In this document: piece after piece, positions 25,782 to 33,258 of the stretch
Position numbering within the stretch: position 1 is the first letter of the stretch
How the letters are laid out: every line of letters starts with the position of its first letter
Assembly: GCA_000771265.1 (NCBI GenBank)
Contig: JDUB01000019.1
Span: 1-43,469 of the forward strand
Origin: Bifidobacterium thermophilum DSM 20210
GTDB lineage: Bacteria > Actinomycetota > Actinomycetes > Actinomycetales > Bifidobacteriaceae
DNA: 43,469 nucleotides
Direction: 5' to 3'
Notes under the pieces: model-generated
What the model saw: only the letters and a program-made list of their open reading frames with translations
Told to the model about the DNA's origin: nothing
Database searches by the model: none
Made by a program: the position numbers and the translations under genes

Positions 25782-27908
25782 TCACCTCATGTATTGCTCG
25801 GCGGGCGTGCCGTAATCGTTATCCATCGGCGCGTTGATCGCGGCAAGATACGTGTCCACGAATTCCTTCCACGCCGGAGACGCGATATACATGCCGTACC
25901 AGGTGCCGTGGCTGACCCCGTTGATGGTTTTACCGGAGAAGCTCTCCTGTACTTCGGCGTTGCCGACAGCGACGAAAGCCGCCACCTGGTTGGGCACAAA
26001 CCCGGCCGTCAACATGTACGTCTGCTCGTTGGTACCGGTTTTCGCGAAGGTCTTGCGGTTGTTGTCAAGTTGTGCCGCTTTCGCCTCACCCTTCAGCACG
26101 CCCTGATTCAAAGCGTATGCCGTGGTCTGGGCGATTTCCGGTGCGATGGCCTGATGGCAGTTCGCGCTTGGCACCTTGACGCTCTTGCCGTTCTGCTTGA
26201 TGACCTTCTTGATGGCGATTGGGGTGCATTCCACACCGTTCGCCGCGATAGTCGCATAGACATTCGCCATGGTCAGCGGGGACGCCTGAACGGAACCGAT
26301 GATCATAGGCGGGTTGAACGAGTTGGCCGAGTAGACGTCCTCCTGCCCCAGAATCGCATTGTGGTAGCCGACGGTTTTCGCCGCGTCCGCGATCGCGCAC
26401 AGGCCAATCTGCTGTGTCATGGACGCTTGCGTGGTGTTATGCGATTTGATTAGGCCCTGCAACGGGGTTTCCCGGCTGACGGTGCCACCTTCGGAGTTGT
26501 GCAGCGACCATGTGCCGTGTCCGGAGAACTTCGAGCAGTTGAAGGAACTGTTCGCGTAACTCGTGTAGGTTCTCAAGGATTCGTTGATGGAATGCCCTTG
26601 CAACATCCAGGCGATCATGTTAATCGGCTTCCACGTAGAGCCGACGTTAAAGCCGATACCTCCCCCGTCTTTCTGGTCGACCGCATAGTTGATGGATGTT
26701 CGTGTCGGATCGGTTTTTGCCGCATCCGTCGCATCATAGGTTCGGTTGATGCCGAAGCCGAGCACCTCGCCAGTTCCCGGTTTGACTGCGGCTATCGTCA
26801 CTTCGAAGCCCGTGGGGTCATCCACCGGGATGGTGTCACGCGCGGCTTTCATCGCAGCGTTGTTCGCGTTGACATCCATCGTAGTGTAGATTTCCAGGCC
26901 GCCTTCGCTCAACAGCTTCTGCCGGGCCTGCGCGGTTTTGCCGAATTCTTTGGAATTGAGGATCTGGTTGGTCACATAGCTGCAGAAGAACGCGGCATCG
27001 CCGGCCACCTGGCACCCTTGTTGCACGGACTGGATGTTCAGCGTGTCTTTCAGCGGGGTGGCTTTTGCTTTGTCGTGCTGGGCTTTCGTGATGAACTTCT
27101 CCTGAAGCATCAAATCGAGCACGATATTGCGCTGTTCCTCAGAAGTCTTCTGGTTGGCTTCGATGGACGGATCGTATTTCTCCGGGTTCTTGGTGATTGC
27201 CGCGATGGTGGCCGCTTGGACGACGGAAAGGTTTGCCGCGGTCGTGTTGAAGTAGCGTTTCGCCGCCGCTTCCACGCCGTACAGGCTGCCGGAGCCGAAT
27301 TGGGCGATATTCAAATACCCTTGCAGAATCTCATACTTGGAGTATTTCTTCTCCATCTGCACAGCGATGAGCATCTCTCGCAACTTTCGCGCGACGGTGT
27401 CCTCAGAGGCATGGTATTCGGCGATTGGATCATCATCTTCGCGGGCCTTGACCATGAGCACGTTCTTGACATACTGCTGGGTCAGGGACGAGCCGCCCTG
27501 GGTGTCGCCCTTGGCTACGTAGGTCTGCACGAACGCACGCAGCACGCCCTGGACGTCGACGCCGGCGTGTTCGAAGAATCGGCGATCCTCACGCGCGACC
27601 ACGGCACGCTGCATGTATACGGAAATGTTCTTGATCGGTACGACCTCGCGGTTCTGCGCGTAGAACGAGGCGATCACCGTCTTGCCGTCGGACGCGTACA
27701 GCGTGGATTTCTGCGGCAGGCTGGTCACATCGAAATCAATGCCCTCGACAGTTAGGGATGGTGCAAGCGCTTTCGCCGCGTTGTTCGCCCCGAACACGGC
27801 GGGCATCGCCATCAGGCTCACGACGACGCCTCCGGCGATACAGAGGGTCAGATACGCGAGCAGCAAAGCGAGCGCACGTCGAGCGGTCAGGGAGTTCTTC
27901 TTGGGCAT
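25782..27908 (-). CDS. Class A penicillin-binding protein (transglycosylase/transpeptidase)
   Basis: The protein polymerises and cross-links peptidoglycan. It has 708 residues: a short basic tail, one membrane helix (ALALLLAYLTLCIAGGVVVSL), a GT51 glycosyltransferase domain (REDRRFFEHAGVD with the catalytic Glu, GGSSLTQQYVKN, residues about 90-260), and a transpeptidase domain with nucleophile motif STWK, SHN (SxN type) and KTGT. It ends soon after the transpeptidase fold, with no PASTA domain. Start choice: the ATG at 27908 has no ribosome site but has TAGAAT 7 bp upstream, suggesting a leaderless mRNA; the ATG at 27917 is possible. It follows the Crp-like gene in the same direction, 191 bp apart. 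Confidence 0.94.
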   Translation of the reverse strand: MPKKNSLTARRALALLLAYLTLCIAGGVVVSLMAMPAVFGANNAAKALAPSLTVEGIDFDVTSLPQKSTLYASDGKTVIASFYAQNREVVPIKNISVYMQRAVVAREDRRFFEHAGVDVQGVLRAFVQTYVAKGDTQGGSSLTQQYVKNVLMVKAREDDDPIAEYHASEDTVARKLREMLIAVQMEKKYSKYEILQGYLNIAQFGSGSLYGVEAAAKRYFNTTAANLSVVQAATIAAITKNPEKYDPSIEANQKTSEEQRNIVLDLMLQEKFITKAQHDKAKATPLKDTLNIQSVQQGCQVAGDAAFFCSYVTNQILNSKEFGKTAQARQKLLSEGGLEIYTTMDVNANNAAMKAARDTIPVDDPTGFEVTIAAVKPGTGEVLGFGINRTYDATDAAKTDPTRTSINYAVDQKDGGGIGFNVGSTWKPINMIAWMLQGHSINESLRTYTSYANSSFNCSKFSGHGTWSLHNSEGGTVSRETPLQGLIKSHNTTQASMTQQIGLCAIADAAKTVGYHNAILGQEDVYSANSFNPPMIIGSVQASPLTMANVYATIAANGVECTPIAIKKVIKQNGKSVKVPSANCHQAIAPEIAQTTAYALNQGVLKGEAKAAQLDNNRKTFAKTGTNEQTYMLTAGFVPNQVAAFVAVGNAEVQESFSGKTINGVSHGTWYGMYIASPAWKEFVDTYLAAINAPMDNDYGTPAEQYMR

Positions 27909-27915
27909 GTGCCCC

Positions 27916-27921
27916 ATTCTA
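27916..27921 (-). promoter_or_regulatory. -10 box of the PBP gene, leaderless layout
   Basis: TAGAAT on the minus strand matches the -10 consensus at five of six positions and ends 7 bp before the ATG at 27908. Transcription would start at or next to the start codon. Confidence 0.5.
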
Positions 27922-28099
27922 TGGTGTCGCCTGTACCATTACCGCGTTGCCGCTCGCACAACGGCACGGTATTTGCACATTCTGCCGGAAATGCGGAAAA
28001 GACTGAAAACAAGCCGAAAATCGGCCTATCGGAGAGCGGGTGCATTGTGGAAACCACCACCCGACGGCCTCAATCCGAATGAACGAATCCCGTCCCGGC

Positions 28100-28819
28100 T
28101 CAGCGCTTGGAACGGCGAATCAACGCTCCCGGTTGATAGATGACGATGCTTCTGCCGTCACGCGCGATCCACCCGCGGTTCGCGAATTCGGTCAACGCCT
28201 TGTTCACCGTCTCGCGGGACGAGCCGACCAGCTGTGCCAGCTCCTCCTGGGTCAGATCGTGCGGGATTTTGACGCCGGCTTCTTCCGGCACGCCGAAGCG
28301 GGACGCCAGATTGATCAGGGTTTTCGCCAGTCGGGCGGGCACATCCATAAATACCAGGTCACTGATGCGCTCGTTGTTCGCGCGCATACGGCGTGCGAGC
28401 ACCTGCAACATGTCGACAGCGACACGCGGATATTGGTCGAGCCACGCGAACAGTGCGTCATGCTCAAGCCAGACGACCTGGGTCGGGCTCGAAATGGCGA
28501 TTGCCGATGCCGTACGCGGCCCGCCTTCCGGGTCGAACACCGGAATCTCACCCAATACTTCACCCGGAGCATGAATGCTCAGAAGTTGCACGCGGCCGTC
28601 GCTGGAACGCCGGGTGAGCTTCACACGCCCCCGCTCCAGCAGATACATGCGGTGATCGGTGTCCCCTTCCGCGAAAATCACGCCGCCCTTGCCGAACTGC
28701 GCACGTTGCAGGTACGGCAGAAGCCGCGCCGCCTGCTGCTCGGATACCTGTTTGAACAGCGCGGTGCGCAACAGGATGTTGTCAGGCTCGGGCATCGCGT
28801 TGGGCTTGGGCATGACCAT
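28100..28819 (-). CDS. Crp/Fnr-family transcriptional regulator (GlxR-like)
   Basis: This 239-residue regulator has an N-terminal cyclic-nucleotide-binding beta-roll (FGKGGVIFAEGDTDHRMYLL through HAPGEVLGEIPVFDPEGGPRTASA, residues about 15-130), a long dimer helix (DMLQVLARRMRANNERISDL) and a C-terminal winged helix. The recognition segment reads LTQEELAQLVGSSRETVNKAL. The PRTASA stretch matches the cAMP phosphate-binding cassette of Crp/GlxR proteins, so a cyclic nucleotide may be the ligand. There is no Cys cluster of FNR type. AAGGAGGAG directly before the ATG at 28819 fixes the start. About 600 bp upstream are non-coding and carry many copies of a GTACCGCAGAT-like motif. Confidence 0.93.
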   Translation of the reverse strand: MVMPKPNAMPEPDNILLRTALFKQVSEQQAARLLPYLQRAQFGKGGVIFAEGDTDHRMYLLERGRVKLTRRSSDGRVQLLSIHAPGEVLGEIPVFDPEGGPRTASAIAISSPTQVVWLEHDALFAWLDQYPRVAVDMLQVLARRMRANNERISDLVFMDVPARLAKTLINLASRFGVPEEAGVKIPHDLTQEELAQLVGSSRETVNKALTEFANRGWIARDGRSIVIYQPGALIRRSKR

Positions 28820-29031
28820 GGGCTCCTCCTTGCCGCTTCGCTTGGCATCGATGCGACATATACGGCACCCATTGTATCCCGGTTCCCGACGAAATCGGCG
28901 CCGTTCCCCGGGTTGACGTATGGGTCATATGGGTCAATGTTGCCGGCGATTGACAACGCCGGCGGTCGGCCGGAGCTTCTTCGGCAGACATCGGTACGGT
29001 ACAGCGCAATACCACGCGCGGCTTTGCCGCT

Positions 29032-29239
29032 ATCTGCGGTATCTGTAGTACTTCACACAAGCTATCTCGCGTATTTGTGTACGCCGGCGGCTGATACTTG
29101 GAGTATGCCCGTTGGAATTGCGCGAGTCATACTTGCGGTATCGGGTGTATACGCACACAGATAGTGAAGATATGGTCGGGGAGGTACTACAGATAGACAA
29201 GATGCACGCTTGGCGGTACCGCAGATCAGTACCGCAGAT
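29032..29239. promoter_or_regulatory. Cluster of GTAYYRCAGAT motifs upstream of the Crp-like gene
   Basis: Five copies of an 11-bp motif lie within 208 bp. Two are inverted (ATCTGCGGTAT at 29032, ATCTGTAGTAC at 29041) and three are direct (GTACTACAGAT at 29184, GTACCGCAGAT at 29216 and 29229). The 29041 and 29184 copies are exact reverse complements. ATACTTGGAGTAT and ATACTTGCGGTAT lie between the two groups. The whole 28820-29423 gap has no recognisable gene, so this is probably a regulatory or structured region. Confidence 0.6.
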
Positions 29240-29380
29240 ATGCAACTGCCGGTATCAGACACCGGTTCGGGTCGCCGATTGCACGGTCCCGCCTGGGTCA
29301 AGCTTTGCATCGCATTGGCCGCACACCTCATACGTGCGCACTCACGCGAACGGCGTGGCACGGGCCGCGTCACCTAGACC

Positions 29381-29410
29381 GCGTCATGCGAACGAGGTTA
29401 CGCATGACGC
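29381..29410 (-). terminator. Hairpin after the lipoate ligase gene
   Basis: Perfect arms GCGTCATGCG and CGCATGACGC enclose a 10-nt loop, 14 bp past the stop codon. There is no T-run after it on the minus strand, so termination may be weak or factor-dependent. Confidence 0.5.
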
Positions 29411-29423
29411 CACCCGGACAGCG

Positions 29424-30542
29424 TCACACGAACGGCAACGCGAAGGGCATCACCGCTGGCTGCTGACGACGCGCCGCTTCAATCAGCCGATCGACGATTT
29501 CACGCCGGCTTAACCCGGTTTGCGAGCGCAACGGGTCCACGCGTTTGATGGCGGATTTCACGGCCTTGTCCGACATCTTCTCCTGCGAAACCCGCAGTAC
29601 GCGGGACATGGCGACCGCATCGATGTCGTAGGCCATGGTCACGTGATGCAGCACGGCCCCCGGCCCTTTCCCGATCGGCGGGAACCGTCGCTGGGCGGCC
29701 CCTGCGATCTTCCCCGCGCTTGACGAGATGTCGTTGATTGAGCTGAACGAGGCCTCGATGCCCAAATCGCGCAGGGCATCAATCAGCCATTGGTCGCACA
29801 GCCGATAGGATTCCTCGATGTCCATGCCGGCGACGAAATCACGCGGGGCATACAAGGAGTAGGTGATGGTGTTGCCCGGTTCGATGAACATGGCTCCCCC
29901 GCCCGTGCAACGACGAACGACGGTGAACCCGGACTGCTGCGCCTGGTCAAGGTTCACTTCGTCTTCAAGCGACTGGAATCTGCCGATGACGACTGCGGGT
30001 GCGGCCCACTCCCAAAAGCGCAAGGTAGGCGGCATCTTACCGGCGGCAACACGCTCAGCAAGGCGGATATCGATGTCCATTTGCTCCTGGGGCATGCGGG
30101 GAGTGTCGTGGATGACTTCCGGTCTCAGCGCCTGCCAGCGGGCTCGACGACGTCGTTCCGTCTTCCGCTCAGCTTGTTCAAGGGTGCGATGCGCTTGGCC
30201 GGATGTCGTCGCCGCGTGGCCGCGTGACGGTGCGGTATCGTGTATCACTGTGGAGTGCAGTACCGCACCGCCGTTGCCGACCGCCCGATGGAATGCGATG
30301 AGGAACGCGTCGGCATCGGCACCAATCAACTGGACATGCGGATGGGCGGCAAATACTGCGTTGAGATCGTCCCCATGACGCAACGCATCCGCGAGCGCGC
30401 CCAACACGACCTGTTGCTCGGATTCCTCGCCTTCCATGAAGAAATCGCCGTCAATGCTGCATGAGGTGATGAAGCCGGCGGGGTCACACGCCACCGTGAC
30501 CCCGACAAGCTTGCCGCCTGGAGTTTTATATTCACCGCGCAT
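29424..30542 (-). CDS. lplA: Lipoate-protein ligase with N-terminal accessory domain
   Basis: LplA activates lipoate with ATP and attaches it to carrier lysines. The 372-residue protein has the small accessory domain first (residues about 1-95: YKTPGGKLVGVTVACDPAG, GDFFMEGEESE), a low-complexity linker, then the catalytic domain with LRFWEWAAPAVVIGRFQ, the substrate motif VVRRCTGGGAMFIEPGN and the catalytic-lysine region SAGKIAGAAQRR. E. coli LplA has the opposite order, accessory domain last. The ATG at 30542 is preceded by GAGGAT that overlaps the stop region of the TM2 gene 11 bp upstream, so the two are probably co-transcribed. The only obvious lipoyl carrier in the window is GcvH at 37.3-37.8 kb. 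Confidence 0.85.
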   Translation of the reverse strand: MRGEYKTPGGKLVGVTVACDPAGFITSCSIDGDFFMEGEESEQQVVLGALADALRHGDDLNAVFAAHPHVQLIGADADAFLIAFHRAVGNGGAVLHSTVIHDTAPSRGHAATTSGQAHRTLEQAERKTERRRRARWQALRPEVIHDTPRMPQEQMDIDIRLAERVAAGKMPPTLRFWEWAAPAVVIGRFQSLEDEVNLDQAQQSGFTVVRRCTGGGAMFIEPGNTITYSLYAPRDFVAGMDIEESYRLCDQWLIDALRDLGIEASFSSINDISSSAGKIAGAAQRRFPPIGKGPGAVLHHVTMAYDIDAVAMSRVLRVSQEKMSDKAVKSAIKRVDPLRSQTGLSRREIVDRLIEAARRQQPAVMPFALPFV

Positions 30543-30553
30543 AGGGCAGATCC

Positions 30554-31399
30554 TCAGTCCTGAAGCTCGTACCCCTTGCCGTCCCTATGCCATTCGCTAC
30601 CTGTAGACGACGTCAGGATGAGAATGCCCTCAATCAGCCCCCAGATACCTGCGATAACAGGACCAATGAGCACAATCCAGCCGATGAGCGTCAACAACAG
30701 CTGAGCGACCGCCTTGCCGGTGTTGCCGAGGTAGAAATTATGCACCCCGAGAGAGCCGAAGAGGATACCCAGCAGACCGGCTGCGATCTTTGATTTCTGG
30801 CCGACGTATCCATACCCGCCGTAGTTCGCCGGCGGATAGGGATAGCCTTGCGCAGCTTGATACGGCTGCTCGTACGACTGCTGATATTGCTGGCCGTAAG
30901 GCTGCTGCTGGTACTGGTAGCCCTCGCCCATCGCTACTCCGGCCGCCGGGTAAGCTGCCGACGCTGCAGGCTGCTCGTACTGCTGCTGCGGAGATGCGTA
31001 CTGGTATCCCTCTTGATATTGGGTGGTTTGGGTGTTGCCTTGACCATAGGTGTATTCCTGCGATGCCGGCTGAGAATACTGTGCGTACCCGGGCTGATCC
31101 AGCTGGGACTGACCGTACTGATTGTACTGACCGTACTGATCGGGCGCGGGCTGCGGTTGCGCGGATGACTGCTGATTGTACTGCTGCGGCTGGGACTGGT
31201 CATACTGCGGCTGGGCGGACTGCTGCCCGTACTCCTGACCGTATTGGGGTTGCGGAGTTTCCGATTGCGGTTCCGGAGCAGCCTGCGCGGACTGCTCGTA
31301 CTCTGACTGCTGCGATGCGGCCGGCGCGTACTGGGACTGCTGCGGCGCTTCCTGACTTGTGATGCCGGGATCCTGGCTGCTCTGGTTATTTTCTTCCAT
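30554..31399 (-). CDS. TM2-domain membrane protein with Q/Y-rich N-terminus
   Basis: The protein has 281 residues. The N-terminal 190 or so are extremely rich in Gln, Tyr, Ser and Pro, with many QYGQ, QYNQ and QPQYGQ-like repeats, and contain almost no hydrophobic core. The C-terminal 80 residues form a TM2 domain: two helices around GILFGSLGVHNFYLGNTGKA and LLLTLIGWIVLIGPVIAGIWGLIEGI, with the family's short polar turn between them. The role of bacterial TM2 proteins is not established. The start at 31399 has no Shine-Dalgarno but has GATACT 6 bp upstream, a leaderless layout. lplA follows after 11 bp. Confidence 0.88.
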   Translation of the reverse strand: MEENNQSSQDPGITSQEAPQQSQYAPAASQQSEYEQSAQAAPEPQSETPQPQYGQEYGQQSAQPQYDQSQPQQYNQQSSAQPQPAPDQYGQYNQYGQSQLDQPGYAQYSQPASQEYTYGQGNTQTTQYQEGYQYASPQQQYEQPAASAAYPAAGVAMGEGYQYQQQPYGQQYQQSYEQPYQAAQGYPYPPANYGGYGYVGQKSKIAAGLLGILFGSLGVHNFYLGNTGKAVAQLLLTLIGWIVLIGPVIAGIWGLIEGILILTSSTGSEWHRDGKGYELQD

Positions 31400-31405
31400 A
31401 CCGCC

Positions 31406-31411
31406 AGTATC
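31406..31411 (-). promoter_or_regulatory. -10-like box of the TM2 gene
   Basis: GATACT ends 6 bp before the ATG at 31399, and no ribosome site is present. Transcription from it would give a leaderless or nearly leaderless message. Confidence 0.35.
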
Positions 31412-31551
31412 GCATAACCCATGCCTTTGCCGATGCCGAAGCCACCGCTCATGGACATCCAGCGTCTGCAATGCGAAAACCCACCGAAACCACACCCCCG
31501 TGGACGTTCAATCGCGAGCAGGACCGCCAAACCCGGTGCACGTCACCTCAC

Positions 31552-31800
31552 GCATGCCCCGACATATGCAACCCCGCCAGAACCGTTCCCTTTCCCTGAC
31601 TGCAAGAACCATCTCACCCATCCACGCATGCCCGGGCATACGCAACCCGCCAGAACCACGCTGAATCCGCAGCCAACGACGGCAACCGACCCCGCACGCA
31701 TGCCCGGGCATACGCAACCCGACACATCAAGTACGATCCGCCACCCCCGCGTCGTCAAGCACGCGCCTACGCATACCCGGCCATACACAACCCGTCGAAC
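31552..31800. repeat. Four-unit array, 72-74 bp pitch, GCATGCCCGGGCATACGC core
   Basis: Units start at 31552, 31626, 31698 and 31771 (intervals 74, 72, 73). The middle two share an identical 25-bp core containing the palindrome GCATGCCCGGGCAT followed by ACGCAACCCG; the outer two are degenerate. The sequence between cores differs from unit to unit. It is the same family as the array at 8664-8910. No gene is recognisable in 31412-31914. Confidence 0.85.
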
Positions 31801-31914
31801 CCCGCAAGCCCCAGTCCGCAACCGCGTGTCATCTCACGCAAACCCCACACTCATCCACCCAACTCACCGAATCTTCACAGTGGATATGGGGGTGATTACG
31901 ATACAGAAAATAAA

Positions 31915-31972
31915 CCGCCCTGCATCCCCGTGCTGTTGTTGACTTCTTCCGTTGCACAGGATTGCAGGGCGG
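31915..31972 (-). terminator. Terminator of leuB
   Basis: Arms CCGCCCTGCA (31915-31924) and TGCAGGGCGG (31963-31972) are perfect complements around a 38-nt loop. On the minus strand the stem is followed by TTTATTTTCTG. It starts about 28 bp after the leuB stop. Confidence 0.65.
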
Positions 31973-32000
31973 CGCTCACACGCTTGTGGCGTGAGAGGTA

Positions 32001-33038
32001 TCAGATGCGCGCCAAGATGTCGCGTCCCACTTCTTCGGTGGTGCGCTTGGTCGACCCGAGTTCGGCGATATCCGCTTCGACCGCACGGTCGATTTTCGCG
32101 GCGGCTTCGTCGAATCCGAGATGGCGCAGGAGCATCGCGCTCGACAGCACGGCGGCCGTCGGGTTGGCGATCCCCTTGCCTGCGATATCCGGTGCCGACC
32201 CATGGATCGGTTCGAACATCGAGGGGTATTCGTTGGAAGCATTGATGTTGCCGGAGGCGGAGTATCCGACGCCGCCGACCACGGCACCCGCCTCATCGGT
32301 GAGAATATCGCCGAAGAGGTTGTCGGTGAGAATCACGTCGAAGCGCGAGGGGTTCGACACGAGGAAAATCGTGGTCGCGTCGATGTGCAGGTAGTCGTGC
32401 GTGACCTGCGGGAATTCCTCGCCGACCTTGTCGACGATCCGCTGCCACATGTCGCCCGCGTTGACGAGCACGTTCTTCTTGTGCACGAGCGTGACATGCT
32501 TCTTGCGCTTCATGGCGAGCTGGAAAGCGTAACGGACCACGCGCTCGACACCAAACGCCGTGTTGATGGACACCTCGGTGGCCACTTCGTTCGGCGTGCC
32601 GCGACGGACTGCGCCGCCGGCACCGCAGTACAGGCCTTCGGTTCCTTCGCGCACGACGACGAAGTCGATGTCGCCCGGATTGGCGAGCGGCGAAGTGACG
32701 CCGCGGTACAGCTTGGACGGACGCAGGTTGATGTACTGGTCAAGCGAGAAACGCAGCTTGAGCAGCAGGCCGCGCTCGAGGATACCCGCCTTGATGCGCG
32801 GGTCGCCAACCGCACCGAGCAGAATCGCGTCGGTGCCCTTGATGCGTTCGAGATCCTCGTCCGGCAGAATCGTGCCGTCGCGCAGGTAGCGTTCCGCACC
32901 GAGATCAAAGTTTTCGTAAGTAAACGATGCCACGCCGTCAGCCGCTTTTTCAAGCGCGGCCTGGGCGACGGGGGTGACTTCTTTGCCGATGCCATCGCCC
33001 GGGATGACGGCAATCCGATATGTCTTGGTTGTGCTCAT
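32001..33038 (-). CDS. leuB: 3-isopropylmalate dehydrogenase
   Basis: LeuB oxidatively decarboxylates 3-isopropylmalate in leucine synthesis using NAD+. The 345-residue protein shows [13 protein letters not shown], the substrate-binding arginines in [16 protein letters not shown] and [13 protein letters not shown], the conserved VHKKNVL region, the metal-binding Asp residues in [16 protein letters not shown], and the NAD site [18 protein letters not shown]. The length is that of a shorter actinobacterial IMDH. It appears to be transcribed alone; leuA, leuC and leuD are not in the window. The start at 33038 agrees with the family N-terminus ([14 protein letters not shown]). Confidence 0.97.
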   Translation of the reverse strand: MSTTKTYRIAVIPGDGIGKEVTPVAQAALEKAADGVASFTYENFDLGAERYLRDGTILPDEDLERIKGTDAILLGAVGDPRIKAGILERGLLLKLRFSLDQYINLRPSKLYRGVTSPLANPGDIDFVVVREGTEGLYCGAGGAVRRGTPNEVATEVSINTAFGVERVVRYAFQLAMKRKKHVTLVHKKNVLVNAGDMWQRIVDKVGEEFPQVTHDYLHIDATTIFLVSNPSRFDVILTDNLFGDILTDEAGAVVGGVGYSASGNINASNEYPSMFEPIHGSAPDIAGKGIANPTAAVLSSAMLLRHLGFDEAAAKIDRAVEADIAELGSTKRTTEEVGRDILARI

Positions 33039-33258
33039 GTTCGCGACAATAGTCGGTTCACCCGCGGCCGAGACACGCGTATTCCGTCAGTTGGACACCA
33101 GTCCGAATGATGGAATTACGTCCGCATTTCGGCCAAATTCATGGGTTTTCGACATGATTGTCCACAAGCACGCTATCGGCTGGCGAGCGCCCCGGACACC
33201 GACACACGACCGACGCCTGGCCAAAGACACCCGGCTGAAGCACACGCCCAAATAATCC

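Noticed and set aside
29112..29513. Gene on the plus strand in the region upstream of the Crp-like gene
   Set aside because: The frame is Arg/His-rich without family resemblance or ribosome site, and the sequence is explained by the repeated motif.
31552..31800. CRISPR array (regular repeats with differing spacers)
   Set aside because: Only two of four repeats are identical, spacers are longer (about 47 bp) than repeats, the same motif is dispersed at another locus in degenerate form, and no cas gene is present.
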